A stretch of DNA of 64,000 nucleotides from Cytobacillus oceanisediminis (GCF_022811925.1 NZ_CP065511.1:1791501-1855500); one strand, 5' to 3'; shown: positions 45,618 through 55,951, counted from the first letter of the stretch. A program made the numbers and translations. The notes: a model not told the origin generated them from the letters alone.

Positions 45618-47201
45618 ATGAAATCAGAAGTTTTTCTCACGATTTTAGCTACAAGTGATGTCCATGGACATGTTTATCCATATTACTATGGAACTGGTGA
45701 GCACGCTGATCATGGGCTGGGCAAGCTTGCAGCAATAATAAAGAAAGAAAAGGAACAATCTGAGATCTCCATTCTTATTGATAACGGTGATCTGATCCAG
45801 GGAACTCCTCTAACTTATTATTATTCCAGATACTTAAATAACCAAAAAAATCCCATGATTCAAATATTAAATGAACTTGAATACGATGCAGCTGTAATCG
45901 GAAACCATGAATTCAACTATGGAAAGAACATACTTGCAAGAGCTGTCAGTGAGTCCAATTTCCCATGGCTGTCAGCCAATATATTATTCAATTCAACAAA
46001 GGAAACGTATTTCGGGCTCCCCTATAAAATAAAATCTTTTCCAAATGGTTTGAAAGCAGCGGTAGTAGGTGTCACAACCCAATATATTCCCAATTGGGAG
46101 AAAAGGCAGCATATTGAACATCTTGTTTTTGAATCTGCGGTGATCAGCTTAAAAAGGTGGGTTTCATATATTCAGGAGGAAGAGAAACCAGATTTGATTA
46201 TTGTCTCTTATCATGGAGGCTTTGAAAGGGATATCAGAACAGGTGAAGAGACGGAAGAACAAACTGGAGAAAATGAAGCATATCGGATCTGTACAGAAGT
46301 TCCTGGAATCGATGTGCTGATTACCGGGCATCAGCACCGTTTTATTAAAGGAGAACAAGTAAATGGTGTGGCTGTTGTTCAGCCGGGATTTAATGGCCAA
46401 GCGCTTGCAAAGGTTACCGTTAAATTCAGAAAGAAACACAATGATTGGCTGATTGATGAAAAACACTCTGCCTTAATTTATCCCGACGGAATGCCGCCTG
46501 ATAATGAGGTTCTGCAGCTGGCCGGGTATTATGAATCCAAAACCCAGAAATGGCTGGATACAGTGATCGGTGAAATGGATGGGGATATGCTGATTGATGA
46601 TATATTTGAGGCGCGTACAGGGGAGCACCCACTGATTGAATTCATAAATAAAGTGCAGATGGAAGCGTCAGGTGCTGATATTTCTTGTACTGCCTTATTT
46701 CATGAGGGTGCACCCGGATTAAAGTCTAAAGTAACGATGAGAGAAATTGTTTCTAACTATATTTATCCAAATTCATTATGTGTTCTCAGAGTTACAGGAA
46801 AGGACATTAAAGATGCTTTGGAGCGGTCAGCAGCTTATTTTAAATTGAGTAGTGATGGAAAAATTATAGTGAATCCTGATTTTTCATATCCAAAGCCACA
46901 GCATTATAATTACGATATGTGGGAAGGTATTGAGTATAAAATAGATGTTTCACGACAAAAGGGCAGCCGGATCACAAAGCTTCTATATAAAGGGCATCCA
47001 ATCAGGGAAGATGGCGAGTATCATGTAGTAATGAACAATTACCGTGCTGCCGGCGGGGGAGGCTACAATATGTTCAAGGATAAGCCGGTGGTGAAAGAAA
47101 TTTTAACCGATATGACCGAATTGATTGCCGACTATTTTATTGAAAAGAAAAAGGTAATTCCAACTCTTAATCACAATTGGGAGGTTGTAGCGGGCAAATG
47201 A
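45618..47201 (+). CDS. Cytoplasmic metallophosphoesterase / 5'-nucleotidase family enzyme
   Basis: 527 residues with no signal peptide. The calcineurin-like domain has TSDVHGHVYPYYY, NGDLIQGTPL, GNHEFNYGKN and GHQHRFIKG; the C-terminal 5'-nucleotidase domain has VTGKDIKDALERS and NNYRAAGGGGYNMF. It likely hydrolyses nucleotides or 2',3'-cyclic nucleotides. ATG 45618 follows AAGGAGGGG. The upstream in-frame ATG lacks an RBS. Next to kinD and mhqR, but no functional link is evident. Confidence 0.88.
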   Translation: MKSEVFLTILATSDVHGHVYPYYYGTGEHADHGLGKLAAIIKKEKEQSEISILIDNGDLIQGTPLTYYYSRYLNNQKNPMIQILNELEYDAAVIGNHEFNYGKNILARAVSESNFPWLSANILFNSTKETYFGLPYKIKSFPNGLKAAVVGVTTQYIPNWEKRQHIEHLVFESAVISLKRWVSYIQEEEKPDLIIVSYHGGFERDIRTGEETEEQTGENEAYRICTEVPGIDVLITGHQHRFIKGEQVNGVAVVQPGFNGQALAKVTVKFRKKHNDWLIDEKHSALIYPDGMPPDNEVLQLAGYYESKTQKWLDTVIGEMDGDMLIDDIFEARTGEHPLIEFINKVQMEASGADISCTALFHEGAPGLKSKVTMREIVSNYIYPNSLCVLRVTGKDIKDALERSAAYFKLSSDGKIIVNPDFSYPKPQHYNYDMWEGIEYKIDVSRQKGSRITKLLYKGHPIREDGEYHVVMNNYRAAGGGGYNMFKDKPVVKEILTDMTELIADYFIEKKKVIPTLNHNWEVVAGK

Positions 47202-47303
47202 TCCGGATGTGTTAAATTGACAGCTTTCTTCCTGTTTTCTATAATGATTGAGAATTGAATTTATGTAAACGCCACTAATTAAAAGGTAAAGGGATTGGAT
47301 AAA

Positions 47304-47762
47304 ATGGAGTCTGAACAAATTGACCAATCGTTGAAATTGTTTATTGTCCTGTCCAGGGCATATAGGGCAATAAATGAAAACGTAAATAAACTAATACAAA
47401 CTTATGGAGTGAATCCAACTGAATTTGCTGTTCTGGAACTGCTTTACCATAAGGGTGACCAGCCTTTGCAGCAGATCGGCGGGAAAATACTATTGGCCAG
47501 CGGAAGCATCACATATGTAGTGGACAAGCTAGAGCAGAAAGGCTTGTTAAAAAGGGTCGCATGCCCGAATGACAGAAGAGTTACCTTTGCGCAAATAACA
47601 GATAAGGGAAAAGACTTTATCGAAAATATATTCCCTGATCATGAAAAGCATATCCATTCATTAATGTCCGAGCTTACTCCAGAAGAAAAAGGTACGGCCA
47701 TTGAGTTATTAAAGAAGCTTGGACTGTCTATCTCCAATGAAAAAAATGCGTACAATAATTAA
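47304..47762 (+). CDS. mhqR: MarR-family quinone/catechol stress regulator MhqR
   Basis: 152 residues. The MarR winged HTH is visible: NPTEFAVLELLYHKGDQPLQ, ILLASGSITYVVDKLEQKGL, RVACPNDRRVTFAQIT. MhqR in B. subtilis represses genes for 2-methylhydroquinone detoxification. The ATG at 47304 is preferred; a TTG at 47295 is possible and the RBS (AAAGGG) does not settle it. Position after kinD agrees with the name. No MhqR target is in view. Confidence 0.85.
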   Translation: MESEQIDQSLKLFIVLSRAYRAINENVNKLIQTYGVNPTEFAVLELLYHKGDQPLQQIGGKILLASGSITYVVDKLEQKGLLKRVACPNDRRVTFAQITDKGKDFIENIFPDHEKHIHSLMSELTPEEKGTAIELLKKLGLSISNEKNAYNN

Positions 47763-47786
47763 AACAGCCTTGACCGGCTGTTTTTT
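47761..47786 (+). terminator. mhqR terminator
   Basis: AAAACAGCC / GGCTGTTTT stem with a T-run. Confidence 0.9.
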
Positions 47787-47894
47787 ATTTTGTGCTTTAT
47801 AAGATATGTTCAGGGGAGGAATTAACCAAATATTGTCGAAATAGTTTAATGGTTTGATTAAAATCGATTTACATATACACGAGGGGGCAATAAT

Positions 47895-49589
47895 GTGAGA
47901 TTTGAAGACTATACATATGTTCGTCCGGATCTTGAAAAAGTAAAGGGGAAATTCGAAGCAGCGCTTGAGAAATTTGAAAATGCTGCTTCTGCAGAACAGC
48001 AAAATCGAGCTATGAAAGAAATCAATGATATTCGCAATGAAGTCGGCACGATGTTCAACCTTTGCTATATCCGTCATTCAGTTGATACGAATGATGAATT
48101 TTACAAAGCAGAGCAGGATTATATGGATGAGATTCAGCCTGAAGTAGAAGGGTTTGTTACAAAGTATTATCAGGCTTTGGTTAATTCCAGGTTCAGGGCA
48201 GAGCTTGAAGAAAAATGGGGGAATCAGCTGTTTGCGCTTGCAGAAGCACAATTGAAGGTGTTCTCCCCAGAGATTGTTCCGCTTTTGCAAAAAGAAAATA
48301 AGCTTTCATCAGAGTATACTAAATTAATTGCCTCAGCCAAGATTGATTTTGAAGGTGAAGAACGCACTCTTGCCCAATTGGAGCCATTTACTGAATCTAC
48401 GGATCGCGAAATGCGAAAAAAAGCAAGCGAAGCACGCTTTGGTTTCCTGGCAGATAATGAGAATGAGCTGGACCGTATTTATGATGAGCTTGTCAAGGTT
48501 AGAACAGAGATTGCCCATAAACTTGGATATGCGAATTTTGTTGAACTGGCTTATTTCCGCATGTACCGAACAGATTATAACGCGGAGATGGTTGCAAATT
48601 TCCGCAAGCAGGTGAAGGATTTCATCGTTCCAATCGCCACAAGGCTAAAGGAAAGGCAAAGAGAGCGGATTGGCGTTGACAAGCTGAAATTTTACGATGA
48701 AGGATTTGAATTTAAAACAGGAAATGCTGTACCGAAAGGCGATCCGGGATGGATTATTGAAAACGGACAAAAAATGTATGACGAGCTTTCCAGAGAAACC
48801 AGTGAATTTTTCTCTTATATGAGAGAAAATAATCTAATGGACCTGGTAGCCAAAAAGGGAAAAGCAGGGGGCGGCTATTGCACTTATATTGAAGACTATA
48901 AATCCCCATTCATTTTCTCTAACTTCAATGGAACTTCAGGAGATATTGATGTTCTTACCCATGAAGCAGGCCATGCATTCCAGGTGTATTCAAGCAGCCA
49001 TTTTGAGATACCTGAATATAACTGGCCAACCTATGAAGCTGCTGAAATTCATTCCATGAGTATGGAGTTTTTCACTTGGCCATGGATGGAGGGCTTCTTT
49101 AAAGATGATACCGAGAAATACAAGTTTTCTCATTTGAGCGGAGGACTGCTATTCTTGCCTTATGGAGTATCAGTTGATGAATTCCAGCATTGGGTATATG
49201 AAAACCCGGAAGCATCACCTCAGGAAAGAAAACAGGCATGGAGAGAAATTGAGAAGAAATACCTGCCGCATAAAGATTATGATGGCAATGAGTATTTAGA
49301 GAACGGCGGATTCTGGCAGAGGCAGGGCCATATCTACAATTCACCTTTCTATTATATCGATTATACATTGGCACAGATTTGTGCATTTCAATTCTGGAAA
49401 CGGTCCCGGGAGAATCAGGAAGCGGCATGGAAGGATTATTTGAAACTGTGCCAGCTTGGCGGCAGCAAGCCTTTCACAGGTCTTGTTAAAGATGCCGGAT
49501 TGATTTCTCCTTTTGAAGAGGGCTGTGTCGAGTCTGTTATCGGAGAAATTGAAAACTGGCTGAATTCCGTGGATGATAAGAGTTTATAA
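47895..49589 (+). CDS. M3-family oligoendopeptidase
   Basis: A 564-residue zinc peptidase of the M3/PepF group. The catalytic H-E-x-x-H is in VLTHEAGHAFQVYSS (near residue 357), with the third ligand Glu in AAEIHSMSMEFF. The RBS is GAGGGGGC, 6 bases before the GTG at 47895. It probably degrades peptides of about 5-20 residues in the cytoplasm. No signal peptide. It is convergent with clpE and shares a bidirectional terminator. Confidence 0.93.
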   Translation: MRFEDYTYVRPDLEKVKGKFEAALEKFENAASAEQQNRAMKEINDIRNEVGTMFNLCYIRHSVDTNDEFYKAEQDYMDEIQPEVEGFVTKYYQALVNSRFRAELEEKWGNQLFALAEAQLKVFSPEIVPLLQKENKLSSEYTKLIASAKIDFEGEERTLAQLEPFTESTDREMRKKASEARFGFLADNENELDRIYDELVKVRTEIAHKLGYANFVELAYFRMYRTDYNAEMVANFRKQVKDFIVPIATRLKERQRERIGVDKLKFYDEGFEFKTGNAVPKGDPGWIIENGQKMYDELSRETSEFFSYMRENNLMDLVAKKGKAGGGYCTYIEDYKSPFIFSNFNGTSGDIDVLTHEAGHAFQVYSSSHFEIPEYNWPTYEAAEIHSMSMEFFTWPWMEGFFKDDTEKYKFSHLSGGLLFLPYGVSVDEFQHWVYENPEASPQERKQAWREIEKKYLPHKDYDGNEYLENGGFWQRQGHIYNSPFYYIDYTLAQICAFQFWKRSRENQEAAWKDYLKLCQLGGSKPFTGLVKDAGLISPFEEGCVESVIGEIENWLNSVDDKSL

Positions 49590-49597
49590 AAATATAA

Positions 49598-49627
49598 GAA
49601 AGAGCCGGAAATTAATCCGGCTCTTTT
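49598..49627. terminator. Bidirectional terminator between the M3 peptidase and clpE
   Basis: AAGAGCCGGA / TCCGGCTCTT stem. Confidence 0.9.
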
Positions 49628-49633
49628 CAATGC

Positions 49634-51787
49634 TTATTGGGGCAGGGGCTTAATGACAATTATTTCGTTTTCGAGATCGGCCTGCAATTGGCTATTTCCG
49701 CCATGATCAATGATGAAATCAGCAATCTTGTCTTCAAGTTCATCCTGGATGATCCTTCTTAATGGCCGTGCGCCAAAAGCAGGATGATATCCATCTGCTG
49801 CTAATTTCTCCTTGGCTTCCTGGGTAACAGTCAATTCAATATCCTGTTCATTTAATGTTTCCTGAAGCTCATTAAGCATTAAGTCGACAATTTTCAATAA
49901 ATGCTCTTTTTCCAAAGCTTTAAACTCAATAATGCTATCAAAGCGGTTCAGGAATTCCGGCTTAAAGAAGCTGCCGAGCGATTCAAGAATGTTTGACTCC
50001 ATGACGGCGTCAGCTGCGCCAAAACCAACATGGATTTCCTTTTGCCCAGCTCCTGCATTGCTTGTCATGATAATGACTGTATCTTTAAAGCTGACAGTGC
50101 GGCCCTGGCTATCTGTCAGGCGTCCATCTTCCAGTATTTGAAGGAACATGTGCTGTACATCTGGATGTGCTTTTTCTATCTCATCAAGCAGAATGATGCT
50201 GTATGGGTTTCTGCGTACCTTCTCAGTAAGCTGTCCGGCTTCTTCATGACCCACATATCCTGGAGGGGAACCGATAATTTTTGATACGCTGTGTTTTTCC
50301 ATATATTCACTCATATCAAGCCTGATCATGCTGTCTTTTGAGCCGAATAGCTCTTGGGCAAGTGTTTTGGTCAGCTCAGTCTTGCCGACGCCTGTTGGCC
50401 CGACAAATAGAAAAGAGCCAATTGGGCGGTACTTTGATTTAAGTCCTGCACGGCTTCGGCGAATTGCCTTTGCAACTTTCCTCACGGCTTCCGCCTGTCC
50501 AATTACTTTTTCTGCAAGACTTTCCTCAAGGTTCTGCATTTTTTCCTGCTCATCTTCTGCTAATTTGCCGACAGGAATCCCAGTTTTCTTTTCGATAATC
50601 TCCTGAATATGGCTAACTTCAATAACTGGCCGTTCAGCCTTGTTGTCCCCGTTTAGTGCCTGCTGGAGCTTTAGTTCCTCTTCACGGAGTTTTGCAGCCT
50701 CTTCATATTTTTCTTCTTTTAAAACAAGTTCTTTTTGCCTGCTGATTACTTTCAGCTGTTTTTCAATATCTTCTGCTGGTATATATCCTGATTGAAGATT
50801 CATTTTAGAACCTGCTTCATCCATTAAATCAATGGCTTTGTCAGGAAGGAACCGGTCCTGAATATAGCGGCTTGACAGCTGCACACATGCTTTAATGGCA
50901 TCTTCAGTAAAAGAAACATCATGGTAATCTTCGTATTTTTGTTTCAGTCCCATCAAGATTTCAATTGCCTCATTTGCAGCAGGCTCTTCTATTTGAACAG
51001 GCTGGAATCTGCGTTCCAATGCAGGATCTTTTTCAATTTGGCGGTATTCTTTTAATGTAGTGGCTCCGACCACTTGAAGCTCTCCCCGTGCAAGGGCGGG
51101 CTTTAGAATATTGCCTGCATCCATTGATCCTTCGGCTGAGCCTGCTCCAACAAGCAAATGAATTTCATCTATAAAGAGAATAATATTCTTCCGTGTCTGA
51201 AGCTCCGAGATCAGCTGCTTCATGCGTTCTTCGAATTGGCCGCGGATGCCTGTGTTTGCAACCAGGGATGCCACATCCAGCAAATAGACTTCTTTATTTT
51301 GAAGTTTCTTTGGTGCATTTCCCTCGGCAATCTTAATGGCTAGCCCTTCGGCAATAGCTGTTTTACCTACTCCTGGTTCACCGATTAAGACCGGATTATT
51401 TTTGCTTCTTCTATTTAATATTTCAATCATACGATTTATTTCTTCATCCCGTCCGATGACTGGGTCAATTAAACCGGCTTTGGCAAGCTGTGTAAGATTT
51501 CGTCCGAATTGATCGATAAATCCGCCATTGCCATGATTGTGTCCCGGCGCTTCTTTTAGACCATAGTTTTCATTTCCTTGAGAGGCAGCCATCTTCTTGA
51601 ATAAATCCTCTAAAGGCATTTGGCCAAAACCTGAAAAACCACTCAAAGCAGGCCCAAAGGAAGTAAGGCTATGTTGCTTTTCAGTTTGATAACAGCTATG
51701 GCAAAGGTTTAGATTTCGTTCACTTCCATTCAATTTCAGTCTTAATTGTACATTTGCTTGTTTTGTTTGACATTTTTGACAAAGCAT
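49634..51787 (-). CDS. clpE: ATP-dependent Clp protease ATP-binding subunit ClpE
   Basis: 717 residues of the Hsp100 family. An N-terminal zinc finger (C-x2-C near residues 3-6 and C-x2-C near 29-32) identifies ClpE and not ClpC. D1 has Walker [10 protein letters not shown]2 has GPTGVGKT; a UVR-type linker ([13 protein letters not shown]) lies between. ClpE unfolds protein for ClpP under heat stress. ATG 51787 is chosen (GGAGG 8 bases before); an earlier in-frame ATG lacks an RBS. The promoter carries two CtsR boxes. Confidence 0.97.
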   Translation of the reverse strand: MLCQKCQTKQANVQLRLKLNGSERNLNLCHSCYQTEKQHSLTSFGPALSGFSGFGQMPLEDLFKKMAASQGNENYGLKEAPGHNHGNGGFIDQFGRNLTQLAKAGLIDPVIGRDEEINRMIEILNRRSKNNPVLIGEPGVGKTAIAEGLAIKIAEGNAPKKLQNKEVYLLDVASLVANTGIRGQFEERMKQLISELQTRKNIILFIDEIHLLVGAGSAEGSMDAGNILKPALARGELQVVGATTLKEYRQIEKDPALERRFQPVQIEEPAANEAIEILMGLKQKYEDYHDVSFTEDAIKACVQLSSRYIQDRFLPDKAIDLMDEAGSKMNLQSGYIPAEDIEKQLKVISRQKELVLKEEKYEEAAKLREEELKLQQALNGDNKAERPVIEVSHIQEIIEKKTGIPVGKLAEDEQEKMQNLEESLAEKVIGQAEAVRKVAKAIRRSRAGLKSKYRPIGSFLFVGPTGVGKTELTKTLAQELFGSKDSMIRLDMSEYMEKHSVSKIIGSPPGYVGHEEAGQLTEKVRRNPYSIILLDEIEKAHPDVQHMFLQILEDGRLTDSQGRTVSFKDTVIIMTSNAGAGQKEIHVGFGAADAVMESNILESLGSFFKPEFLNRFDSIIEFKALEKEHLLKIVDLMLNELQETLNEQDIELTVTQEAKEKLAADGYHPAFGARPLRRIIQDELEDKIADFIIDHGGNSQLQADLENEIIVIKPLPQ

Positions 51788-51819
51788 TTTGCATACCTCC
51801 ATTAAAAGTTTGGTCTGAC

Positions 51820-51875
51820 TTTGACTATATTTGACTTTATACCTGCATTATAATTTGACCTTCTTTGACTTTCAA
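51820..51875 (-). promoter_or_regulatory. clpE promoter with two CtsR operator boxes
   Basis: On the minus strand: -35 TTGAAA (51870-51875), 17 bases, -10 TATAAT (51847-51852). CtsR heptad pairs AGTCAAA-GAA-GGTCAAA (51854-51870, in the spacer) and AGTCAAA-TAT-AGTCAAA (51820-51836, just downstream of the start) match the known CtsR consensus (A/G)GTCAAANAN(A/G)GTCAAA. Confidence 0.92.
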
Positions 51876-51983
51876 GTATTTTGTTTTGGTATTTTTACCC
51901 ATAACTGAAGTTTAGCCTTATTGCAAAAAGCTCGTCTTTGTTTGTACTAGCCTACATATATTGGAAAGGAAGGAGGAGATTAA

Positions 51984-53042
51984 GTGAAGACGAATTGGGG
52001 GGCAGCTTTCCAGATCGCTGCCGTTTATGTGGGAACCGTGGTGGGAGCGGGCTTTGCCACTGGCAGGGAGATTGTGGAGTTTTTTTCCCGATTTGGTTTT
52101 ATCGGTTTAATTGGGATTATAATGAGCGGCTATATCTTTATTTTTCTCGGCTCCAAATTAATGAGAATCTCTGCACGAATAAAGGCCGCATCTTATCAGG
52201 AATTAAATGAATATTTATTTGGAAGATTTTTTGGTTCTGCCATTAATATATTGATGCTGTTTATGCTGCTGGGAGTTTGCGCCGTCATGCTGTCAGGAGC
52301 AGGAGCAGTGTTTGAAGAACAGATCGGCATCAGCAAGACTGCAGGATTGCTCATAACGATAGGGTTAACAATTATTACAATGATAGTGGGCATTCGCGGA
52401 TTATTCGCTGTGAATACGTTTGTTGTTCCGATGATGATTGCATTTAGCTTTATTTTATTGTTCATAAGCATGAAGCTTCCTAATTTTGCAGAACAGGTCC
52501 TATTTATCCCATATGCTGAAGATGGATGGAAAGCGGTTGTGGCTCCGTTCTCTTATACGGCTCTGAATTTGACATTGGCACAAGCAGTATTAGTGCCTGT
52601 GGCTTCAGAAATAAATGATGATCGGACAATAAAGTGGGGTGGATATCTTGGAGGTGCCGCATTGACCCTCATCCTGCTTTCCAGCCATTTGACACTGATG
52701 ATGCTCCCAAATCTGGAGGCTTTTGATATCCCAATGGCTGCAATTGTTAAGACATTGGCATCATCTTTCTATTGGATATTTGTTTTTGTCATCTATGGTG
52801 AAATTTTCACTTCTGTTATTGGGAATGTGTTTGGGATCGAGAGGCAGGTAAAAAAATATGTTTCCGTGCCGAGTATTATTATTGTGGGCTTTATCTTTGT
52901 AGTATGTTACTTTATCAGTTTGATCAATTATGGAACATTGCTTTCCTATTTATATCCAGTTTTCGGATATGTAAGTTTGACATTTATTATTCTTCTGTGG
53001 ATGAAGCCATTCGATGATGGAAGTAAAGGCAAGAAAGCTTGA
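51984..53042 (+). CDS. ykvI: YkvI-like membrane transporter
   Basis: 352 residues with about ten hydrophobic segments, APC-like fold. The first motif VYVGTVVGAGFATGREIVEFF (G-A-G-F-A-x-G) is the substrate-site loop of the YkvI family. GTG 51984 follows GGAGGAGATTAA. It lies divergent from clpE as in B. subtilis. The substrate is unknown. Confidence 0.87.
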   Translation: MKTNWGAAFQIAAVYVGTVVGAGFATGREIVEFFSRFGFIGLIGIIMSGYIFIFLGSKLMRISARIKAASYQELNEYLFGRFFGSAINILMLFMLLGVCAVMLSGAGAVFEEQIGISKTAGLLITIGLTIITMIVGIRGLFAVNTFVVPMMIAFSFILLFISMKLPNFAEQVLFIPYAEDGWKAVVAPFSYTALNLTLAQAVLVPVASEINDDRTIKWGGYLGGAALTLILLSSHLTLMMLPNLEAFDIPMAAIVKTLASSFYWIFVFVIYGEIFTSVIGNVFGIERQVKKYVSVPSIIIVGFIFVVCYFISLINYGTLLSYLYPVFGYVSLTFIILLWMKPFDDGSKGKKA

Positions 53043-53056
53043 TAAAAGCTAAATAA

Positions 53057-53088
53057 AAGAGATCCGTATTGCACGGATCTCTTATTCA
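53057..53088 (+). terminator. ykvI terminator
   Basis: Perfect 11-bp stem AAGAGATCCGT / ACGGATCTCTT. Confidence 0.92.
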
Positions 53089-53093
53089 TTCCA

Positions 53094-53777
53094 TTATTTT
53101 TGCGGCTCCTCTTTCATAATGGTTTTCGCCATCTGAAGGAAAGCATCTTCATGGTCAGCTTCTTCCTTATTGAATAGGGTAAGCTTCAGTGAAAGATCTT
53201 CGTTTTTCACAAGATAGGCTGAAACCTTCTCACCGTTTCCTTCAGCCTTCATTACAGTAGCATCTTTGTAAAAATTATCTGAAGGAGCTTCAGATGTCTG
53301 CACATTTTCGCTAACAGCTTCTAATTGTGCTTTTGTGTTTTCTTCGATCATGTTCCAATCTGCATCATTCGGAAGAAGTTCAATACGCATGAATACCTGA
53401 TCATTTTCTGAAAGGTATAAGACATCTTTATTAGGCTCCTCGGCCGTTAATTCATAGGCTGGCAGAACGTAAATAGAATAATTTTGATTATCACTATGTT
53501 TCAGGAAGGCAGTCTCTTCCTTTTCTTCACCCTCAATCGTATAAGTCATATTCTGTTCAAGGATTCTGATAACACTGTCTCCTTCTCCCACAGTGCCCTC
53601 TTCTTCTGATTCCTGTTCTTCAGTTTGTTCCTGTCTATCCTGTCCTTCTGAAGCTGTTTCTTCTTCATTTTGTCCAGGATCTGCTCCATTGCCGGAATCA
53701 TCCTGAGCCGTGCCGCAGCCTGCCAGGATAGCAGCAAATAATCCCAGCATTAAGATGAATTTCGCCATATTTTTCAT
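53094..53777 (-). CDS. Lipoprotein with acidic linker, unknown function
   Basis: 227 residues with a lipoprotein signal peptide: KNMAKF, hydrophobic core, lipobox LAGC (Cys near residue 21). An Asp/Glu/Gln-rich linker follows to about residue 70, then a mixed alpha/beta domain. No known domain recognised. GGGAGG lies 11 bases before the ATG. It is convergent with ykvI. Confidence 0.75.
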   Translation of the reverse strand: MKNMAKFILMLGLFAAILAGCGTAQDDSGNGADPGQNEEETASEGQDRQEQTEEQESEEEGTVGEGDSVIRILEQNMTYTIEGEEKEETAFLKHSDNQNYSIYVLPAYELTAEEPNKDVLYLSENDQVFMRIELLPNDADWNMIEENTKAQLEAVSENVQTSEAPSDNFYKDATVMKAEGNGEKVSAYLVKNEDLSLKLTLFNKEEADHEDAFLQMAKTIMKEEPQK

Positions 53778-53976
53778 TATTGTTTCATCCTCCCGTTGTC
53801 TCTTCTAGCGCTTTTGCATAATTAGACGTAAATGGAATAAAAGTGTTACATATAAATTCCTATTATTTAGTACATTACCATTTATGTAAAACATCGACAA
53901 GACTCAACAAAGACTCCAAAAAATAGACAATCCATGAAGGATTGTCTAATCATCATTGAAATCTGCACGAGGCCAT

Positions 53977-54588
53977 CTAATAAAAGGGGAGCAGGACGAA
54001 CATCAATAAGTCAAAAATCAGGTGGGATACGATTACAAGCGGAATGCTTCTTTTCCATGCGTATAGCCATCCCCAGAAGAGGCCTGCGATTAACGCTGCA
54101 AAGGCTAGCATCCAGTATCCTGAATAAAAATGAACTGAAGAATAGAGGAGAGACGATAATATGATGGATAACTTAACAGTCGTAAGTTTCATCAATCTCT
54201 TTTGAACGAATCCTCTCCAAAAGACTTCTTCTCCAGGAACAATGATTAAAATCAGCACAATATAGTGCCAGATAAGGGAAGGTGAAAAACGGTCATATAG
54301 TTTTTCAACCTGATTAACAAGGGGAAGATTGAGTATTTCAAATAAACTATATCCAGCCCAAAAAAGTCCGTACAATAGAAAACCTGAAAGGACTCCATAG
54401 GTAATAAATGTTCCAAAAGAGGCCTTGTCTTCCACTTCCTCCATTATGATGGAATAACTGATTAGAAGCAGTAAAGAGGCAGAAAAGATATACCAAAAAA
54501 TTGATTTATCCTGAAATGTAAAATACATAAGCAGATGAGCGAGTAATATCCCGCCAATAAAGCGGACATCTGCGGTAACACTCTTCAA
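53977..54588 (-). CDS. CPBP-family intramembrane metalloprotease
   Basis: 203 residues, about six to seven hydrophobic segments. The CPBP (Abi) motifs are complete: GEEVFWRGFVQ (E-E-x3-R), VHFYSGYW (near residue 155) and VSHLIFDLL (H-x3-D). Family members cut CaaX-like prenyl proteins or bacteriocin-type peptides in membranes. TTG 54588 follows AAAGGAG by 8 bases. A dispersed repeat lies immediately upstream of its RBS. Target unknown. Confidence 0.88.
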   Translation of the reverse strand: MKSVTADVRFIGGILLAHLLMYFTFQDKSIFWYIFSASLLLLISYSIIMEEVEDKASFGTFITYGVLSGFLLYGLFWAGYSLFEILNLPLVNQVEKLYDRFSPSLIWHYIVLILIIVPGEEVFWRGFVQKRLMKLTTVKLSIILSSLLYSSVHFYSGYWMLAFAALIAGLFWGWLYAWKRSIPLVIVSHLIFDLLMFVLLPFY

Positions 54589-54607
54589 TTTTTAATCTCC
54601 TTTCAAT

Positions 54608-54676
54608 AAGAAAAGCGGAAGCGCCTTGCCGAGGCCCGATCCCTCGGGGGGGTTGGCGCTGCAGCCAGACAGTTCT
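54608..54676 (-). repeat. Dispersed palindromic repeat upstream of the CPBP gene
   Basis: Same family as 21822-21890, opposite orientation. It begins AAGAAAAGCGGAAGCGCC and ends GGCGCTGCAGCCAGACAGTT, with arms AGCGCC/GGCGCT and an inner GAGG/CCTC. It lies about 20 bases before the CPBP start on the minus strand. Confidence 0.6.
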
Positions 54677-54833
54677 CAAAGTACAAAAAACTTTCTTATC
54701 TTTTTAAAAATAACCAAACACTATTCTAACAAAAAACAATCCTAAAAAGTAAGGAAAAGATTTCTTTGGAAACGTTAAGATAAAATAATGCAGATATGCT
54801 AATCATAAGCCCATGAGAAGGGAGGTATGTATA

Positions 54834-54944
54834 ATGACAAAATCAAAAAGAGAAAAAGAGCGTGCTTGGACGGTAAGAAAGCAGGATCAGCACCCACATG
54901 GTAAAGTGAAATCATTAAAAGAACTGTCCGGGGAAAAAGAATAA
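54834..54944 (+). CDS. Short basic protein (DUF6254 type)
   Basis: A 36-residue protein starting MTKSKREKERAWTVRKQ. GGGAGG lies 8 bases before the ATG. It matches short basic proteins (DUF6254) known in Bacillus, by recall. It is too short for most ORF callers. A GC-rich hairpin follows at 54953-54971. Function unknown. Confidence 0.65.
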   Translation: MTKSKREKERAWTVRKQDQHPHGKVKSLKELSGEKE

Positions 54945-54952
54945 AATCATGG

Positions 54953-54971
54953 CCCCCTAATCTGGGGGCCG
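54953..54971 (+). terminator. Hairpin after the 36-residue ORF
   Basis: GGCCCCC / GGGGGCC stem; no T-run follows, so efficiency is uncertain. A second, stronger terminator is at 55087-55113. Confidence 0.5.
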
Positions 54972-55086
54972 CGCATGTGCAGAAATCCAAGGGGGCGTCA
55001 TTTAAAAAATGCAAGCTGAAAAGGGAAGAGGCAGGAGGAGCAGAAAGCATCAAAATGTCTAATGAAACTGATAACATGCAAAAAAT

Positions 55087-55113
55087 AAAAAAGCAGCAAG
55101 AGAGCTGCTTTTT
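55087..55113 (+). terminator. Terminator before ykvS
   Basis: AAAAAAGCAGC / GCTGCTTTTT stem with T-run. Confidence 0.85.
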
Positions 55114-55147
55114 ATGACTCGAAAGAATACGCTTTCATTTTTTTCTT

Positions 55148-55336
55148 TTATACTGCGGATTCTCTTACAACCTTATAATTTTTATGATTGACAACTGTTC
55201 TTTGATCTAATTCCAAATCACGGTAGTTATCCATATACGTTAAATCTACAATAACAGAATTCTCATTTACTTTTTCTACAATTCCCTGTAAGCCGTCACG
55301 AAACTCAATAATATTGCCAACCTCTGCTTTCTTCAA
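55148..55336 (-). CDS. ykvS: YkvS-type DUF2187 small protein
   Basis: A 62-residue KOW-like protein (KKAEVGNIIEFRDGLQGIVE, NENSVIVDLTYM). TTG 55336 is chosen: AAAAGGAGAG ends 7 bases before it and the result starts MKKAEVGN like its relatives; the longer reading has no RBS. Cytoplasmic, unknown function. Confidence 0.87.
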   Translation of the reverse strand: MKKAEVGNIIEFRDGLQGIVEKVNENSVIVDLTYMDNYRDLELDQRTVVNHKNYKVVRESAV

Positions 55337-55609
55337 AAAGCATCTCTCCTTTTGTCCATTTCTTTCGCTGGTAATAACAGTTTGCACTATATTATGAAAT
55401 GCGTAAAGAATTTTGCAATTCACTGCTGCTTAGGTAATTTATTACAGCATTAGGTTGGTAATATTATACCAGATAAATAACTTTTGTACATTAAAATTAT
55501 TTAATATTCAGAAAAAAGATTGATATACAGATATAATATTAGATACTTCAAAATTGACAGCACTTTATTTATGATAAAGTAAGAATAGAGTAAAAAGGAG
55601 TTCTGAGTA

Positions 55610-55804
55610 ATGAATCATGAACAAATTCAAGAAGTGCTCGATCAATTAAAAAATGGAATCATCTCCGAGTATCATGTGTCAAAAGAAGACTTTCTTCCTT
55701 TTCGCGGTGTTATTGTGAAAAGGGAGGATTTTAAGCACTTCCGAGGAATCGCACAAAGAGGCGGACACGTTATATATCGATATTTAGATTCACCCCGAAG
55801 CTAA
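55610..55804 (+). CDS. Small conserved-looking protein beside ykvS
   Basis: 64 residues, soluble. AAAAAGGAG lies 9 bases before ATG 55610. Divergent from ykvS. It may correspond by place to ykzS of B. subtilis (from memory). No domain recognised. Confidence 0.6.
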   Translation: MNHEQIQEVLDQLKNGIISEYHVSKEDFLPFRGVIVKREDFKHFRGIAQRGGHVIYRYLDSPRS

Positions 55805-55951
55805 AAAAGAAATGGTGCTGAAATATAAAGCACATAGGAAGACACTTGAAAATCTCAGGTGTCTTTCCTGTATGCCCTCATGAAAAATTGAATAGGGCTA
55901 AGCAATCTGGGTATGAAAGCAATATTACAAGTTTGAAGGGACTGAACAGGT

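Noticed and set aside
55008..55081. 17-20 codon frames between the 36-residue ORF and ykvS
   Set aside because: Too short, RBS spacing wrong, and the second one runs through a terminator hairpin.
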